Shown here piece by piece: positions 35,082-43,924 of a stretch of 64,000 nt of DNA. Location of the stretch: NCBI RefSeq assembly GCF_900112895.1, contig NZ_FONL01000003.1:62001-126000 (forward strand), read 5' to 3'. The position numbers were made by a program, and so were the translations under genes. The notes beneath the pieces were generated by a model. The model saw only the letters and a list, made by a program, of their open reading frames with translations. It ran no database searches and was not told where the DNA came from. Positions within the stretch are counted from its first letter, which is position 1. The number at the start of each line of letters is the position of its first letter. Origin of the DNA: Succiniclasticum ruminis DSM 9236 (GTDB lineage Bacteria > Bacillota > Negativicutes > Acidaminococcales > Acidaminococcaceae).

Positions 35082-35522
35082 TTGTCTTACACTATTTCCG
35101 AAGCTGCCGAAAAAACCGGACTGCCGCCGTCCACCATCCGTTTTTACGACAAAGAAGGGCTGCTGCCTAACATCAAACGCAAAAACGGCATCCGCGTCTT
35201 TGAAGACATGGACCTGCGGCTGATGGGTCTTCTGACCTGCCTGAAAAACACGGGCATGCCCATCAAGCGTATCCGCAATTATGTGGAACTGACTTCCAAA
35301 GGCGACGAAACCCTGCAGGCGCGCTATGAAATCATCAAGGCGCAGCGTCAGTTTGTGTTGGATCAGATCGAACAACTGCAGTATTATCTGGAAGAACTGG
35401 ATTTCAAAGACTGGTACTATAACAAAGCGCTGGCCACCGGTTCGGAAAGCGCAATCAATTTAGATGATTACGAAAAGGAAACGGGAAAGAAAGCCCCGGA
35501 CGATCCCAACCGTGAGGACTAA
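35082..35522 (+). CDS. MerR family transcriptional regulator
   Basis: A 146-residue regulator. Residues 1-70 form the winged-helix MerR domain: YTISEAAEKTGLPPSTIRFYDKEGLLPNIKRKNGIRVF, ending in the usual LLTCLKNTGMPIKRIRNYVEL. A dimerisation coiled coil follows (residues 85-115). There are no cysteines positioned for metal sensing, so it belongs to the broad HTH-MerR group sensing organic or carbonyl stress. The start is TTG 35082 with AAGGAG 9 bp upstream. Its own promoter has the MerR-type 19-bp spacer dyad, so autoregulation is likely. The metallo-hydrolase gene follows 29 bp downstream and is a probable target. Confidence 0.9.
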   Translation: MSYTISEAAEKTGLPPSTIRFYDKEGLLPNIKRKNGIRVFEDMDLRLMGLLTCLKNTGMPIKRIRNYVELTSKGDETLQARYEIIKAQRQFVLDQIEQLQYYLEELDFKDWYYNKALATGSESAINLDDYEKETGKKAPDDPNRED

Positions 35523-35551
35523 ACGTAATTCGTGAAAATGAAGCAAAAACC

Positions 35552-36661
35552 ATGAAAATTATTTTGAAAGTTATACTGGCATTAGTGCTGATCATTGCAG
35601 CCGGCGTATATTTTTACAGTCAGCGCCCGGAATTCGGGCGGACGCCTACAGGCAAACGGCTGGCCCGTATCCAGCAGTCGCCCCATTATTATAACGGGCG
35701 CTTCTGGTCGATTGTCCCGGTGGAGAAGCCGGTGGAAACCAGCCAGTTTCAGGCGACGATGCGTTTTTTGTTTGGCAAAACGCCGGAGCGGCTGATTCCC
35801 GCGGAACCCATGGTGTCCCGGAAAACGGATCTGCGCCAACTCGATCTGCAACAGGACACAGTAGTCTGGATGGGGCATTCCACGTTTTACCTGCAGCTGG
35901 GCGGCAACAGGATTCTGATCGATCCGGTCTTCAGTGAATGGGCCTCGCCGCTGCCGTTCATCAATAAAGTCTTTGCCGGAAGCAACGTCTACACGGCGGA
36001 GGACATCCCCGATATCGACCTGCTGGTGATTTCCCATGACCACTGGGATCATCTGGATTATCCCACCCTGATGGCCTTGAAACCGAAAATTAAAAAGATT
36101 GTGGTGCCTCTGGGCATCGGGGAACATTTTGAGTATTGGGGATTTGACCTGGATAAAATCACGGAAGAAGACTGGTACACGCCGGTTAAACTTTCGGAGC
36201 AGCTTACCGTTCACATCCTGCCGGCCCAGCATTTTACCGGGCGTTTCCTGAACGCGAACCAGTCGGAAGCCTGTGCCTTTGCCTTCATTACGCCCCAGCG
36301 CAAGGTGTTTTACAGCGGAGACGGCGGTTACACCAAAGAGTTTAAAGAGTTCGGCAATACTTTTGGCGGTTTTGACCTTGCTATATTGGAAAACGGACAG
36401 TATAACAAAGACTGGCCGAAGATTCACATGAACCCGAAGGAAACCGCGCAGGCAGGGGAAGATTTAAAAGCAAAAACGGTGCTGCCCTGTCACGGAGGCA
36501 AGTTTTCGTTAGCCCGCCATCCCTGGGATGAACCCTATATCTGGCTGGCAGAAGAAAGCAAAAATAAATCCTACAAATTGCTGACGCCCCGCATCGGGGA
36601 GGCGGCGGTCATCGGGGAGAACACGGAACACTTCGTCCCCTGGTGGAAAGAGATGAAATGA
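35552..36661 (+). CDS. Membrane-anchored metallo-beta-lactamase-fold hydrolase
   Basis: A 369-residue protein with an N-terminal membrane anchor (residues 4-22, ILKVILALVLIIAAGVYFY). The catalytic domain shows VVWMGHSTFYLQLGGNRILIDPVFS, then the metal-binding motif SHDHWDHLDYPT, a second His in LPAQHFTGR, an Asp in YSGDGGYTKEF, and a final His in LPCHGGKFSLARHPW. This pattern is that of the UlaG/NAPE-PLD-like branch, which cleaves phosphodiester or lactone bonds. The real substrate is unknown. It lies 29 bp after merR, in the same direction, so it is probably under MerR control. Confidence 0.88.
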   Translation: MKIILKVILALVLIIAAGVYFYSQRPEFGRTPTGKRLARIQQSPHYYNGRFWSIVPVEKPVETSQFQATMRFLFGKTPERLIPAEPMVSRKTDLRQLDLQQDTVVWMGHSTFYLQLGGNRILIDPVFSEWASPLPFINKVFAGSNVYTAEDIPDIDLLVISHDHWDHLDYPTLMALKPKIKKIVVPLGIGEHFEYWGFDLDKITEEDWYTPVKLSEQLTVHILPAQHFTGRFLNANQSEACAFAFITPQRKVFYSGDGGYTKEFKEFGNTFGGFDLAILENGQYNKDWPKIHMNPKETAQAGEDLKAKTVLPCHGGKFSLARHPWDEPYIWLAEESKNKSYKLLTPRIGEAAVIGENTEHFVPWWKEMK

Positions 36662-36718
36662 TCCGGCAGAGTTTCCATTCATGCCTGAAAAGCATTTCCC
36701 GCAATTAATAACAGGTAT

Positions 36719-36747
36719 TTGTTTCATACACGCGTATTACTTATAAT
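36719..36747 (+). promoter_or_regulatory. Promoter of the cupin/decarboxylase-like gene
   Basis: TTGTTT (36719-36724), a 17-bp spacer and TATAAT (36742-36747). Confidence 0.65.
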
Positions 36748-36787
36748 AAAAATGCAATACCAAGCTTTGAGGGGAGCGTGCATATTC

Positions 36788-37669
36788 ATGAAAAACAGTT
36801 GGAAAAAAGTGTTGGCGGCCTTTGCAGGTGCGTCGATCCTTATGTCAGTGAGTTTAAATTATGTGGAGGCAGCAGCAATGACAAATCCGAATCAGAGAGT
36901 TGCAAAGAAAATTGTGCAAACGGCAGGCAGGGACAGGTTGGGGGATTTTGCCCCGGACTTTGCCCGTTACAATGACGATATTTTATTTGGCGAGGTGTGG
37001 TCGAAGAACGATGTGCTTTCGTTACACGACCGCAGTATCGTAACTGTTTCCGGACTGGTAGGCAGCGGCGTCATTGACAGTTCGCTGAAGTATCATATCC
37101 AGTCGGCGAAGAATAACGGGGTTACCAAAGCGGAGATGGCAGAAATCATTACCCAGCTGGGATTCTACACCGGTTGGCCGAAAGCCTGGGCCGCGTTCAA
37201 CATGGCGAAGGAAGTGTATGCGGAACCGGCGGCTGCGGCAGCGGCTGTGACAGACAAAGAAAAGTTCCAGCAGGAGATCATGTTCCCCATTGGCGAACCG
37301 AACACGGCGTATGCAAAGTATTTTATCGGACAAAGTTATCTGTACCCGGTTTCCACGCAGCAGGTTGCCATGTATAACGTGACCTTTGAGCCGGGCTGCC
37401 GCAACAACTGGCATATCCATCACGCCAAATCCGGCGGCGGCCAGATGCTGATTTGCGTAGGCGGCCAGGGCTGGTATCAGGAATACGGAAAACCGGCGGT
37501 GAAACTGCTGCCCGGAACCGTGGTCAACATTCCTGCCAATGTGAAGCACTGGCATGGCGCCGCGGCAGACTCCTGGATGTCCCATCTGGCCATTGAAGTA
37601 GCCGGCGAAGAAACCAGCAACGAATGGTGCGAACCGGTAACGGATGCGGAATACAAAAAACTGAAATAA
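36788..37669 (+). CDS. Exported carboxymuconolactone decarboxylase-like plus cupin protein
   Basis: A 293-residue two-domain protein with a signal peptide (residues 1-29, cut after VEAA). The first domain (about 40-145) is carboxymuconolactone decarboxylase/AhpD-like: FARYNDDILFGEVWSKNDVLSLHDRSIVTVSGL and ITQLGFYTGWPKAWAAFNMA, but without the CxxC pair of AhpD. The second (about 175-280) is a cupin: FEPGCRNNWHIHHAKSGGGQMLIC gives the metal-binding His-x-His...Gln/Glu, and VNIPANVKHWHGAAADSWMSHLAI gives the second His. The cytoplasmic version of this fusion is common beside LysR and aldo/keto reductase genes; an exported one is unusual. GGGGAG precedes the ATG. Confidence 0.88.
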   Translation: MKNSWKKVLAAFAGASILMSVSLNYVEAAAMTNPNQRVAKKIVQTAGRDRLGDFAPDFARYNDDILFGEVWSKNDVLSLHDRSIVTVSGLVGSGVIDSSLKYHIQSAKNNGVTKAEMAEIITQLGFYTGWPKAWAAFNMAKEVYAEPAAAAAAVTDKEKFQQEIMFPIGEPNTAYAKYFIGQSYLYPVSTQQVAMYNVTFEPGCRNNWHIHHAKSGGGQMLICVGGQGWYQEYGKPAVKLLPGTVVNIPANVKHWHGAAADSWMSHLAIEVAGEETSNEWCEPVTDAEYKKLK

Positions 37670-37757
37670 TCAAGCGAAATATGTAATGCCCGTCGGGCTG
37701 TGCCTGAAGTTCGCCTTTGGCACGGCTTTACGGGCATTCGTAATAACGGAGGATCCT

Positions 37758-38786
37758 ATGTTAAAAAAACTTGCGATCGCACTGACTGCCATTACATTTA
37801 CACTGGCTTTAACCGGCTGCGGCGGAGAAAAGAAGACCGCAGAGGCAAAAGATGTGAAACCGGCTGCCACGGTTGCGGCTGTGAATTATATCAAACCGGA
37901 AGTCAACCATAAACCGCTGCGCTTTCTGACGGAAGATAAGAGCGCGCCTATTGTCTATTTTACCAAAGACATTTCAGCCGGCGGCCTGATGAAAGTGTAC
38001 AAAGCCCTGGGGCAGGAAAAGAAAGGAAAAGTCGCCATCAAGGTCTCTTTTGGAGCCGAAGGGGAACAGTATCTGGATCCGATACTGATGGCGGAACTGA
38101 TGAAGGAAACGCAGGGCACATTTGTGGATACCAACGGCTTCACCGCGCCCCGCAATACGGCGAAAGGAAATTACGCCATGGCGGAAAAGCACGGCTTTAC
38201 CAAAGTCGGGCCGGTGGATGTGCTGGATGCGGACGGGGATGTTGACATGCCGGTGCAGAACGGGTATCACCTGAAATATACCCGTACCGGATCCCATATT
38301 CAGAACTACGATACCTTCGTGGCGGTACACCGTTTTAAGACCCATTACATTGCCCAGTTAGGCGGTAATATCAAAAATATATCTTTGTCCCTCGGTTCCC
38401 TTTCCGGAAAAGCGCTGATCCACAGCGCGGGCAAAAACGACAAAACCTATCAGTGGGCCGATGACGACACCACGGCTCAGTGCTTCGCGGACGCGGCCAA
38501 AGCGGCGATGGACTATAAGAAAGGGCGCTGGGTGTTTATCAATGTGCTGGATGCCTTTAAAGCGGAAGACAAATGCGTGAATGTGCAAGACCGTAAAAGC
38601 GTCGGCATTCTTGCCTCCGCTGACCCGGTAGCGTTGGACCAGGCCTGTGTGGATTTTGAATTCGGTGCGGCTAAGGACGATGCCACAAGAGCTGCGTGGG
38701 AAAAGCACCACAGCGTCAACGTACTGGAGTTTGCAGAAAAGATAAATATTGGGAAACGTCATTACCGTATGGTTTCCGTGGATTAA
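37758..38786 (+). CDS. DUF362 domain lipoprotein
   Basis: A 342-residue protein with lipobox LTGC at residues 18-21, so it is anchored outside the membrane. The rest is a DUF362 domain: VYFTKDISAGGLMKVY, KVAIKVSFG, TFVDTNGFTAPRNT, VDVLDADGDVDMPV, HRFKTHYIAQLGGNIKNISLSLGS, and VGILASADPVALDQACVDF. It lacks the ferredoxin-type cysteines that DUF362 proteins sometimes carry. It is a paralogue of the cytoplasmic DUF362 protein at 43925. The gap to the previous gene contains a long inverted repeat (AATGCCCGT...ACGGGCATT, about 37685-37741). CGGAGG lies 5 bp before the ATG. Confidence 0.87.
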   Translation: MLKKLAIALTAITFTLALTGCGGEKKTAEAKDVKPAATVAAVNYIKPEVNHKPLRFLTEDKSAPIVYFTKDISAGGLMKVYKALGQEKKGKVAIKVSFGAEGEQYLDPILMAELMKETQGTFVDTNGFTAPRNTAKGNYAMAEKHGFTKVGPVDVLDADGDVDMPVQNGYHLKYTRTGSHIQNYDTFVAVHRFKTHYIAQLGGNIKNISLSLGSLSGKALIHSAGKNDKTYQWADDDTTAQCFADAAKAAMDYKKGRWVFINVLDAFKAEDKCVNVQDRKSVGILASADPVALDQACVDFEFGAAKDDATRAAWEKHHSVNVLEFAEKINIGKRHYRMVSVD

Positions 38787-38792
38787 AAGTAC

Positions 38793-38826
38793 AAGGCCGT
38801 CGTTCCTGATTTGGAGCGGCGGCCTT
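38793..38826. terminator. Hairpin between convergent genes
   Basis: AAGGCCGTCGTTCC pairs with GGAGCGGCGGCCTT, placed between the DUF362 lipoprotein gene and the converging LysR gene. Confidence 0.75.
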
Positions 38827-38888
38827 ACTGTATTCTGAAAGTTATTAAATTGAAGTGGATATTGAAGCGAATGCTGAGGAATCAGCAT

Positions 38889-39776
38889 TCATACCGGGAA
38901 ATCCGGACGCGTTTTGTAGTAACGTTGCAATATCCGGATAAAATCGGATACAAGCTCCCGTCTGTCGCTGGCGTGGGTGCAAAGGACGCAGGAAATAGTT
39001 TCTTTGCAGTCGAAACGCGTCCAGGCAAATTCCCCGTTGTGGTCATTGAGAAAACCGGGCGCCAGGCAGATACCTTTATGGGATGCCACATTGGTGAGCG
39101 TGGTGTCGTGGTCATTGCTGTTAAAGTGGGCAAGATGAAGTTTCTGCAGCACCCGCTGTTGTACAGCGCGCAGTTCCGGCTGGGAACCGCCGCCCACCAT
39201 CAGCGTGCGTCCTGCCAAATCGTCAATCACGATTTTGTCTTTTTGCGCCAGCGGATCCGTCGTTTCGCTGATGAGATAAATTTTGCTTTTGAACAGCGGA
39301 TGAATTTTTATGTCGGGGATGCGTTTCATGTCTTCCTCTCTGGCAAAGACCATATCCTGCTCGCCCCGTAGAAACCTGTCGAAACTGTGGAGGGGGATAA
39401 ATTCCGGCGTAACGGAAACGCCTTCATGGGTGTGCTCAAATTCTTCAATCGCCTGAGGCAGGAAATAAATAGCGGAACGCATGGGCAGGCCGACGGTCAG
39501 GTTGGAGTGATACCGGCGGCTGTTATTCTGCCCCTGCTCAATGGCGCGTTTTAATTCATCCCGCAGATTTCCCAAAACCAGACAGAATTGTTGTCCCGCC
39601 GGGGTGAGAGCGGCGCCTTTCCCGGAACGGTGGAAAATCGGGAAGCCGATTTCCTCTTCCGCGGTTTTAATGTGGTAGGTCAGAGTCGGCTGCGTAATAT
39701 AAAGATTTTCGGCAGCCCGGTTGAAATTCAGCGTCTGCGCCAGCATCAGGATGCAGTCAATTTGTTTGCTGTTCAT
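38889..39776 (-). CDS. LysR family transcriptional regulator (LysR-1)
   Basis: A 295-residue LysR regulator. The N-terminal helix-turn-helix is clear: LMLAQTLNFNRAAENLYITQPTLTYHIKTAEEEIGFPIFHR. The ligand-binding part follows (YHSNLTVGLP... and LVSDFIRILQRYY at the end). It is divergent from the aldo/keto reductase gene at 40034, the usual arrangement for a LysR protein and its target. Between them lies a perfect dyad ATAGAAA-A-TTTCTAT (39890-39904). ATG 39776 has GGAGG 7 bp upstream on this strand; an in-frame ATG seven codons earlier lacks one. The inducer is unknown. Confidence 0.92.
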   Translation of the reverse strand: MNSKQIDCILMLAQTLNFNRAAENLYITQPTLTYHIKTAEEEIGFPIFHRSGKGAALTPAGQQFCLVLGNLRDELKRAIEQGQNNSRRYHSNLTVGLPMRSAIYFLPQAIEEFEHTHEGVSVTPEFIPLHSFDRFLRGEQDMVFAREEDMKRIPDIKIHPLFKSKIYLISETTDPLAQKDKIVIDDLAGRTLMVGGGSQPELRAVQQRVLQKLHLAHFNSNDHDTTLTNVASHKGICLAPGFLNDHNGEFAWTRFDCKETISCVLCTHASDRRELVSDFIRILQRYYKTRPDFPV

Positions 39777-39889
39777 AATATTCCTCCATTGGTGCATTGT
39801 CCATTTTCCTGTATTACGGAAGTAAGGTACGGAAACCGATTGTGGTCGGAACTATTCGGGCCTGCAGGCTTTTCCCTTATTATAATCTA

Positions 39890-39954
39890 ATAGAAAATTT
39901 CTATCAATAATAAAATAATACAATTGGACTTTTTGTATATCCGTCTTTTATAAT
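39890..39954 (+). promoter_or_regulatory. LysR-1 binding site and aldo/keto reductase promoter
   Basis: Perfect inverted repeat ATAGAAA-A-TTTCTAT (39890-39904), with a T-N11-A core, is followed by TTGGAC (39924-39929) and TATAAT (39949-39954) with a long 19-bp spacer, as expected for an activator-dependent promoter. Confidence 0.7.
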
Positions 39955-40033
39955 CGGTATAGAGAAAAAGAAGGCGGCATCAGCCGGTCGACGAAAAATC
40001 TGATTTAAGAATGCTCAAAAGGAGGCACACACA

Positions 40034-41026
40034 ATGCAGTATGTAAAATTCGGTAACACGGGTATGGATGTTTCCCGTATTTGTCTGGGTATGATGAGCT
40101 TTGGCAAACCCGGAAAAGAAAACGGCGTTTTCCCCTGGGCAAAAGACTATGAAGAAGGCAAGGATATTTTCAAAAAAGCAATTGATCTGGGTATCAACTA
40201 TTTCGATACAGCCAATGTTTATCAAATGGGTTCCAGCGAAGAAATCACCGGACGTTATATTAAAGAATTCGGTTTGAACCGGGACGAAATCGTAGTGGCC
40301 ACGAAAGTCAATTTTGAAATGCGTTCGGGCCGTCCTAACGGTGGCGGCCTGTCCCGTAAAAATATCATGACAGAAATCGACCACAGCCTGGAACGTCTGG
40401 GCATGGATTATGTGGATGTGTATCAGATCCACCGTCTGGATCCCAACACACCCATGGAAGAAATCATGGAAGCGCTGCACGACGTAGTAAAGAGTGGCAA
40501 GGCGAGGTACATCGGCGCATCTACCATTTTTGCCTGGCAGCTGGAACGCCTGCAGTGTATTGCGGAGCGCAATCATTGGACGAAATTTGTTTCCCTTCAA
40601 CCCCAATACAATTTGATTTACCGGGAAGAAGAACGGGAAATTATGCCCCTGTGTCAGGACCGGAAGATGGCGGTGGTTCCCTGGAGCCCGCTGGCCGGCG
40701 GTCGCTGCGCACATCCCTGGGGAACGGAGACGGGACGGAACAAGATTGATGAGGTTTCCCCTATGGTATGGAATGCTACAAATGATGTAGATAAAGTGGT
40801 GGTGGACAATCTGGAAAAAGTTGCGAAAGCCCACGGTCGCACCATGGCCCAGGAAGCACTGGCGTGGATGTTGTCTAAACCTTACATTACTGCGCCGATC
40901 GTGGGAACAACCTGTGTGCAGCACGTTGTAGAAGCGGTATCCGCTCTCGATATTAAACTGGACGAAGAAGAAATCAAAGCATTGGAAGCGCCTTATGTTC
41001 CGCACATTAAAACCGGCGCGTTCTGA
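40034..41026 (+). CDS. Aldo/keto reductase
   Basis: A 330-residue NADPH-dependent aldehyde/ketone reductase of the YajO/Tas type. The catalytic tetrad is visible: Asp and Tyr in YFDTANVYQMGSSEE, Lys in VVATKVNFEM, and His in VYQIHRLDPNTP. The NADP-binding end is PIVGTTCVQHVVEAVSALDI. AAAGGAGG precedes the ATG. It is the first gene of a compact run (hydrolase 22 bp later, then SDR 14 bp, then flavodoxin) and is divergent from LysR-1, its likely regulator. Probable role: reducing reactive carbonyls; actual substrate unknown. Confidence 0.92.
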   Translation: MQYVKFGNTGMDVSRICLGMMSFGKPGKENGVFPWAKDYEEGKDIFKKAIDLGINYFDTANVYQMGSSEEITGRYIKEFGLNRDEIVVATKVNFEMRSGRPNGGGLSRKNIMTEIDHSLERLGMDYVDVYQIHRLDPNTPMEEIMEALHDVVKSGKARYIGASTIFAWQLERLQCIAERNHWTKFVSLQPQYNLIYREEEREIMPLCQDRKMAVVPWSPLAGGRCAHPWGTETGRNKIDEVSPMVWNATNDVDKVVVDNLEKVAKAHGRTMAQEALAWMLSKPYITAPIVGTTCVQHVVEAVSALDIKLDEEEIKALEAPYVPHIKTGAF

Positions 41027-41048
41027 GATAACAGGAGAGAACGAAAAG

Positions 41049-42185
41049 ATGAAAACAACACGAAAAAAGATTTGGAAGTCCCTCGCTTTGGGCCTGACAT
41101 TATCCATTGGTATGTATATGCTTCCTGTAATGTCTGCAGAGGCAGCTGTTCAAAAACCGCTTACCATTGCGGAACAGGGCTCTTTCACCGTGGGCGGCAC
41201 TTATAAACAGCATCCGGGCACATTTTCACAGGAAAATTTCATTGCGGAAGATGGACAGCGGGCGTACGGGGACTTTGCCTATGTGGAATATCAGAAGCCG
41301 GTAAAAGCAAAAAGAATGCCGCTGGTTTTCCAGCATGGAGGAGCCCAGTCAAAACGAACTTGGGAATCCGGTCCGGATGGGCGGGAAGGATTTAATACCA
41401 TGTTTGTCCGCGCCGGTTACTCGGTGTATCTGGTGGACCAGCCCCGCAGCGGTGAATCCAATCTTTCAACAGAAGCCGTAACGCCGGATACACCCTGGGC
41501 CAGTAATCCCATGTACGGTGATAAGACCCTGTATGTTCTTTCCCGCGTCGGCCATTACGATGAAGCGGGCAATCCTGTGCCCAATGCCCAGTTCCCGGCA
41601 GGGGAAAAGAATTATCAGGCCTTCCAGCAGAGCTGGACCATCGGTTCAGGTCCTTTGGATAACGACCTGAATGCCGATGTACTTGCGAAATTAGCGGATC
41701 AGCAGAAAGACGGGGCGGTACTGGTTACACACTCCATGGGCGGCACCATCGGCTGGCGTACGGCCATCCGTTCAGATAAAGTTAAAGGCATTATTGCGTA
41801 TGAACCGGGTGGAACTCCCTTTATTTTCCCGGAAACGGAAATGCCGAAAATTACTGAAGCGCGTTTTAAAGCGCTGTCCGCTTCGGCTATGGGCGTACCC
41901 ATGGAAGATTTTCTAAAGCTGACCAGGATTCCGATTATTCTCTACTACGGGGATTATATCAAGATTGGTTCGGAAAATGTGGGTGAGGATAAATGGGGTA
42001 CAGAATACGCCATGGCACAGCAATTCGTGGCGGCAATCAATCGCCACGGCGGCGATGCCACCCTGGTGCATCTGCCAGAGATTGGAATTAAAGGCAATTC
42101 CCATTTCCTCATGCAGGAAAAAAACAACGCAGAGATCTTGAAGCTGGCGCTTAACTGGCTGAAGAAAAAAGGCCTGGATAAGTAA
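41049..42185 (+). CDS. Exported alpha/beta hydrolase (esterase-like)
   Basis: A 378-residue alpha/beta hydrolase with a signal peptide (residues 1-33, hydrophobic LALGLTLSIGMYMLPVM, cut near AEA). The oxyanion area is FQHGGAQSKRTWESGPDGREGF, the nucleophile elbow is VTHSMGGTIGW with Ser in the middle, and the final His is in IKGNSHFLMQEKNN. It is a paralogue of the minus-strand protein at 46702: both have the GPDGREGF/TPDGREGF block, the elbow and the NSHFLM/NTHFLM end. It is translated 22 bp after the aldo/keto reductase, so it belongs to the LysR-1-linked operon. Substrate unknown. Confidence 0.88.
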   Translation: MKTTRKKIWKSLALGLTLSIGMYMLPVMSAEAAVQKPLTIAEQGSFTVGGTYKQHPGTFSQENFIAEDGQRAYGDFAYVEYQKPVKAKRMPLVFQHGGAQSKRTWESGPDGREGFNTMFVRAGYSVYLVDQPRSGESNLSTEAVTPDTPWASNPMYGDKTLYVLSRVGHYDEAGNPVPNAQFPAGEKNYQAFQQSWTIGSGPLDNDLNADVLAKLADQQKDGAVLVTHSMGGTIGWRTAIRSDKVKGIIAYEPGGTPFIFPETEMPKITEARFKALSASAMGVPMEDFLKLTRIPIILYYGDYIKIGSENVGEDKWGTEYAMAQQFVAAINRHGGDATLVHLPEIGIKGNSHFLMQEKNNAEILKLALNWLKKKGLDK

Positions 42186-42199
42186 CGGAGGATGGTATT

Positions 42200-43027
42200 A
42201 TGAGCAAAGATGTAATGATTGTAACCGGCGCGGGACAAATCAGCATGGCAATTGCCCGCAGGGTTGGCTTTGGGAAGAAGATTGTGCTGGGTGATAAGAA
42301 TCCGAAGAACTGTGAAACGATAGCAAAGATAATGACGGACGCGGGATTTGATGTGGAACCCTTTGAGATGGATTTGTCTTCCCGTGAATCCATCATCGCC
42401 ACGATCAAAAAGGCGCAGGAATTTGGCGAAATCAAATATATGGTAAACGGGGCAGGCGTGTCTCCGTCTCAGGCTCCCATTGAAGCAATTTTAAAAGTTG
42501 ACCTCTACGGAACGGCGGTGTTGCTGGAAGAAGTGGGCAAAGTGATTGCCAAAGGTGGGTGCGGCGTCACCATTTCCAGTCAGTCCGGCTGGCGTATGCC
42601 GCAGCTGACGCCGGAAGAAGACAGACAACTAGCAACTACGCCGACAGAAGAGCTGCTGAATCTTGAAATTTTACAGCCGAATCATATTAGAGACACATTG
42701 CATGCATATCAAATGGCTAAACGTTGCAACGAAAAGCGCGTGATGGCAGAATGTGTGAAGTGGGGCGAACGGGGTGCGAGACTGAACGACATTGCGCCCG
42801 GTATTATAGTAACACCGCTGGCGATTGATGAATTTAACGGACCCCGGGGTGATTTTTACAAGAATATGTTTGCAAAATGCCCGGCAGGCAGACCCGGTAC
42901 GGCAGATGAGGTGGCAAACGTGGCGGCACTTTTAATGAGCGAAGCAGGCGCGTTTATCACCGGCTCCACCTTCCTCATTGACGGTGGGGCGACTGCGAGC
43001 TATTTTTATGGGCCGTTGCAACCGTAA
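42200..43027 (+). CDS. SDR family oxidoreductase
   Basis: A 275-residue short-chain dehydrogenase/reductase. The dinucleotide site is VTGAGQISMAIARRV, a variant of TGxxxGxG with Ile-Ser where Gly-Ile is normal. NGAGVSP replaces the usual NNAG block. The active-site block is YQMAKRC with Tyr-x3-Lys, and the end GRPGTADEVANVAALLMSEAGAFITGSTFLIDGGA is typical. An insertion with EEDRQLATTPTEELLNLEIL sits before the active-site Tyr. GGAGG lies 11 bp before the ATG. It is 14 bp after the exported hydrolase and probably cotranscribed with it. Confidence 0.88.
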   Translation: MSKDVMIVTGAGQISMAIARRVGFGKKIVLGDKNPKNCETIAKIMTDAGFDVEPFEMDLSSRESIIATIKKAQEFGEIKYMVNGAGVSPSQAPIEAILKVDLYGTAVLLEEVGKVIAKGGCGVTISSQSGWRMPQLTPEEDRQLATTPTEELLNLEILQPNHIRDTLHAYQMAKRCNEKRVMAECVKWGERGARLNDIAPGIIVTPLAIDEFNGPRGDFYKNMFAKCPAGRPGTADEVANVAALLMSEAGAFITGSTFLIDGGATASYFYGPLQP

Positions 43028-43150
43028 TAGTTCAGGTAAAAAATTAGGCGTTAAGGAAATGTCCGTATGAACTGCAAACGAATGAATCAGCGCTGCAGAT
43101 CCTTACGAAACAGAACGGATCGCGGAGCTGGAGAAAGGAGCATATTCATC

Positions 43151-43717
43151 ATGGCAAAAGTTTTAATTGCGTATTATTCACGCAAAGGGCAGAATTACTG
43201 GAACGGCAGCATTAAAAATCTGGCGAAAGGCAACACGGAAGTCGTAGCTGAAATGATTCAAAAGGCTGTTGGCGGGGATTTGTTTGAAATTGAAACGGTA
43301 AAGGAATATCCTGTGGATTACACCGAATGTACAGAGGTGGCAAAAGAAGAATTGAGGGCCAAGGCCCGTCCGGAACTGAAAGCCTATCCGGAAAGCATGG
43401 ATGAATATGACGTTATCTTTTTAGGTTATCCCTGCTGGTGGGGCACCATGCCTATGGGCGTGTACACATTCCTGGAACACTTTAATTTTTCCGGCAAAAA
43501 AATCGTGCCCTTCTGTACCCACGAAGGCAGCCGCATGGGAGGCAGCGTGAACCAGATCAAAAAGACAGCGCCCGGTGCTGTGGTGCCGGAAGGCCTTCCC
43601 GTTCACGGGGCGGAAGCAGCGGAAGCCGAAGACGAGGTCGCGGCCTGGGCAAAAAAGTCCCTGTCAGCGGAAGCGGGCGAGGCAGGATTCATAAAACGAA
43701 CGCTGCATCTGGGGTAA
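43151..43717 (+). CDS. Flavodoxin (cytoplasmic)
   Basis: A 188-residue flavodoxin-like protein. The start LIAYYSRKGQNYWNGSIKNL fills the phosphate-loop position with an insertion (compare the usual YFSRTGNT). The flavin-contacting blocks LGYPCWWGTMPMGVYTFLEHFNFSGKKIVPFCTHEGS are clearly conserved. It is paralogous to the lipoprotein flavodoxin at 44971, which has YPIWWSDLPMAVYTFLE at the same place. No signal peptide is present, so it stays in the cytoplasm. AAAGGAG lies 10 bp before ATG 43151. The 123-bp gap after the SDR gene shows no terminator, so it may end the LysR-1-linked operon. Confidence 0.88.
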   Translation: MAKVLIAYYSRKGQNYWNGSIKNLAKGNTEVVAEMIQKAVGGDLFEIETVKEYPVDYTECTEVAKEELRAKARPELKAYPESMDEYDVIFLGYPCWWGTMPMGVYTFLEHFNFSGKKIVPFCTHEGSRMGGSVNQIKKTAPGAVVPEGLPVHGAEAAEAEDEVAAWAKKSLSAEAGEAGFIKRTLHLG

Positions 43718-43766
43718 AAGTAAAAATAAATTCAGCAGAAAACGGCAGAACGCTCCATTGTTTTTG

Positions 43767-43834
43767 CTATGCTTTTTTGTTATAGCAGTGCTGCAAAACA
43801 GGCATTGTACATTCTGGCGAAGATAGGTTATAAC
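43767..43834 (+). promoter_or_regulatory. LysR-2-type promoter, copy B (DUF362/flavodoxin unit)
   Basis: CTAT-N11-ATAG at 43767-43785 (T-N11-A LysR box), then GGCATTGTAC with TTGTAC at 43805-43810 as -35, an 18-bp spacer, and TATAAC at 43829-43834. It shares its layout and long stretches with copies A (49072) and C (52724). Confidence 0.8.
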
Positions 43835-43924
43835 TATATTATGGAAGTTTGTATTCTTTTTTAAACACGCCACGAAGGCAGGTTGCGGGACGCAGGAGCG
43901 TCCGGCGTAAGAAAGGAGACCATC

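Noticed and set aside
39980-41107. Minus-strand frame of 375 codons opposite the aldo/keto reductase
   Set aside because: The plus-strand gene has all catalytic residues; the antisense frame shows no motif.
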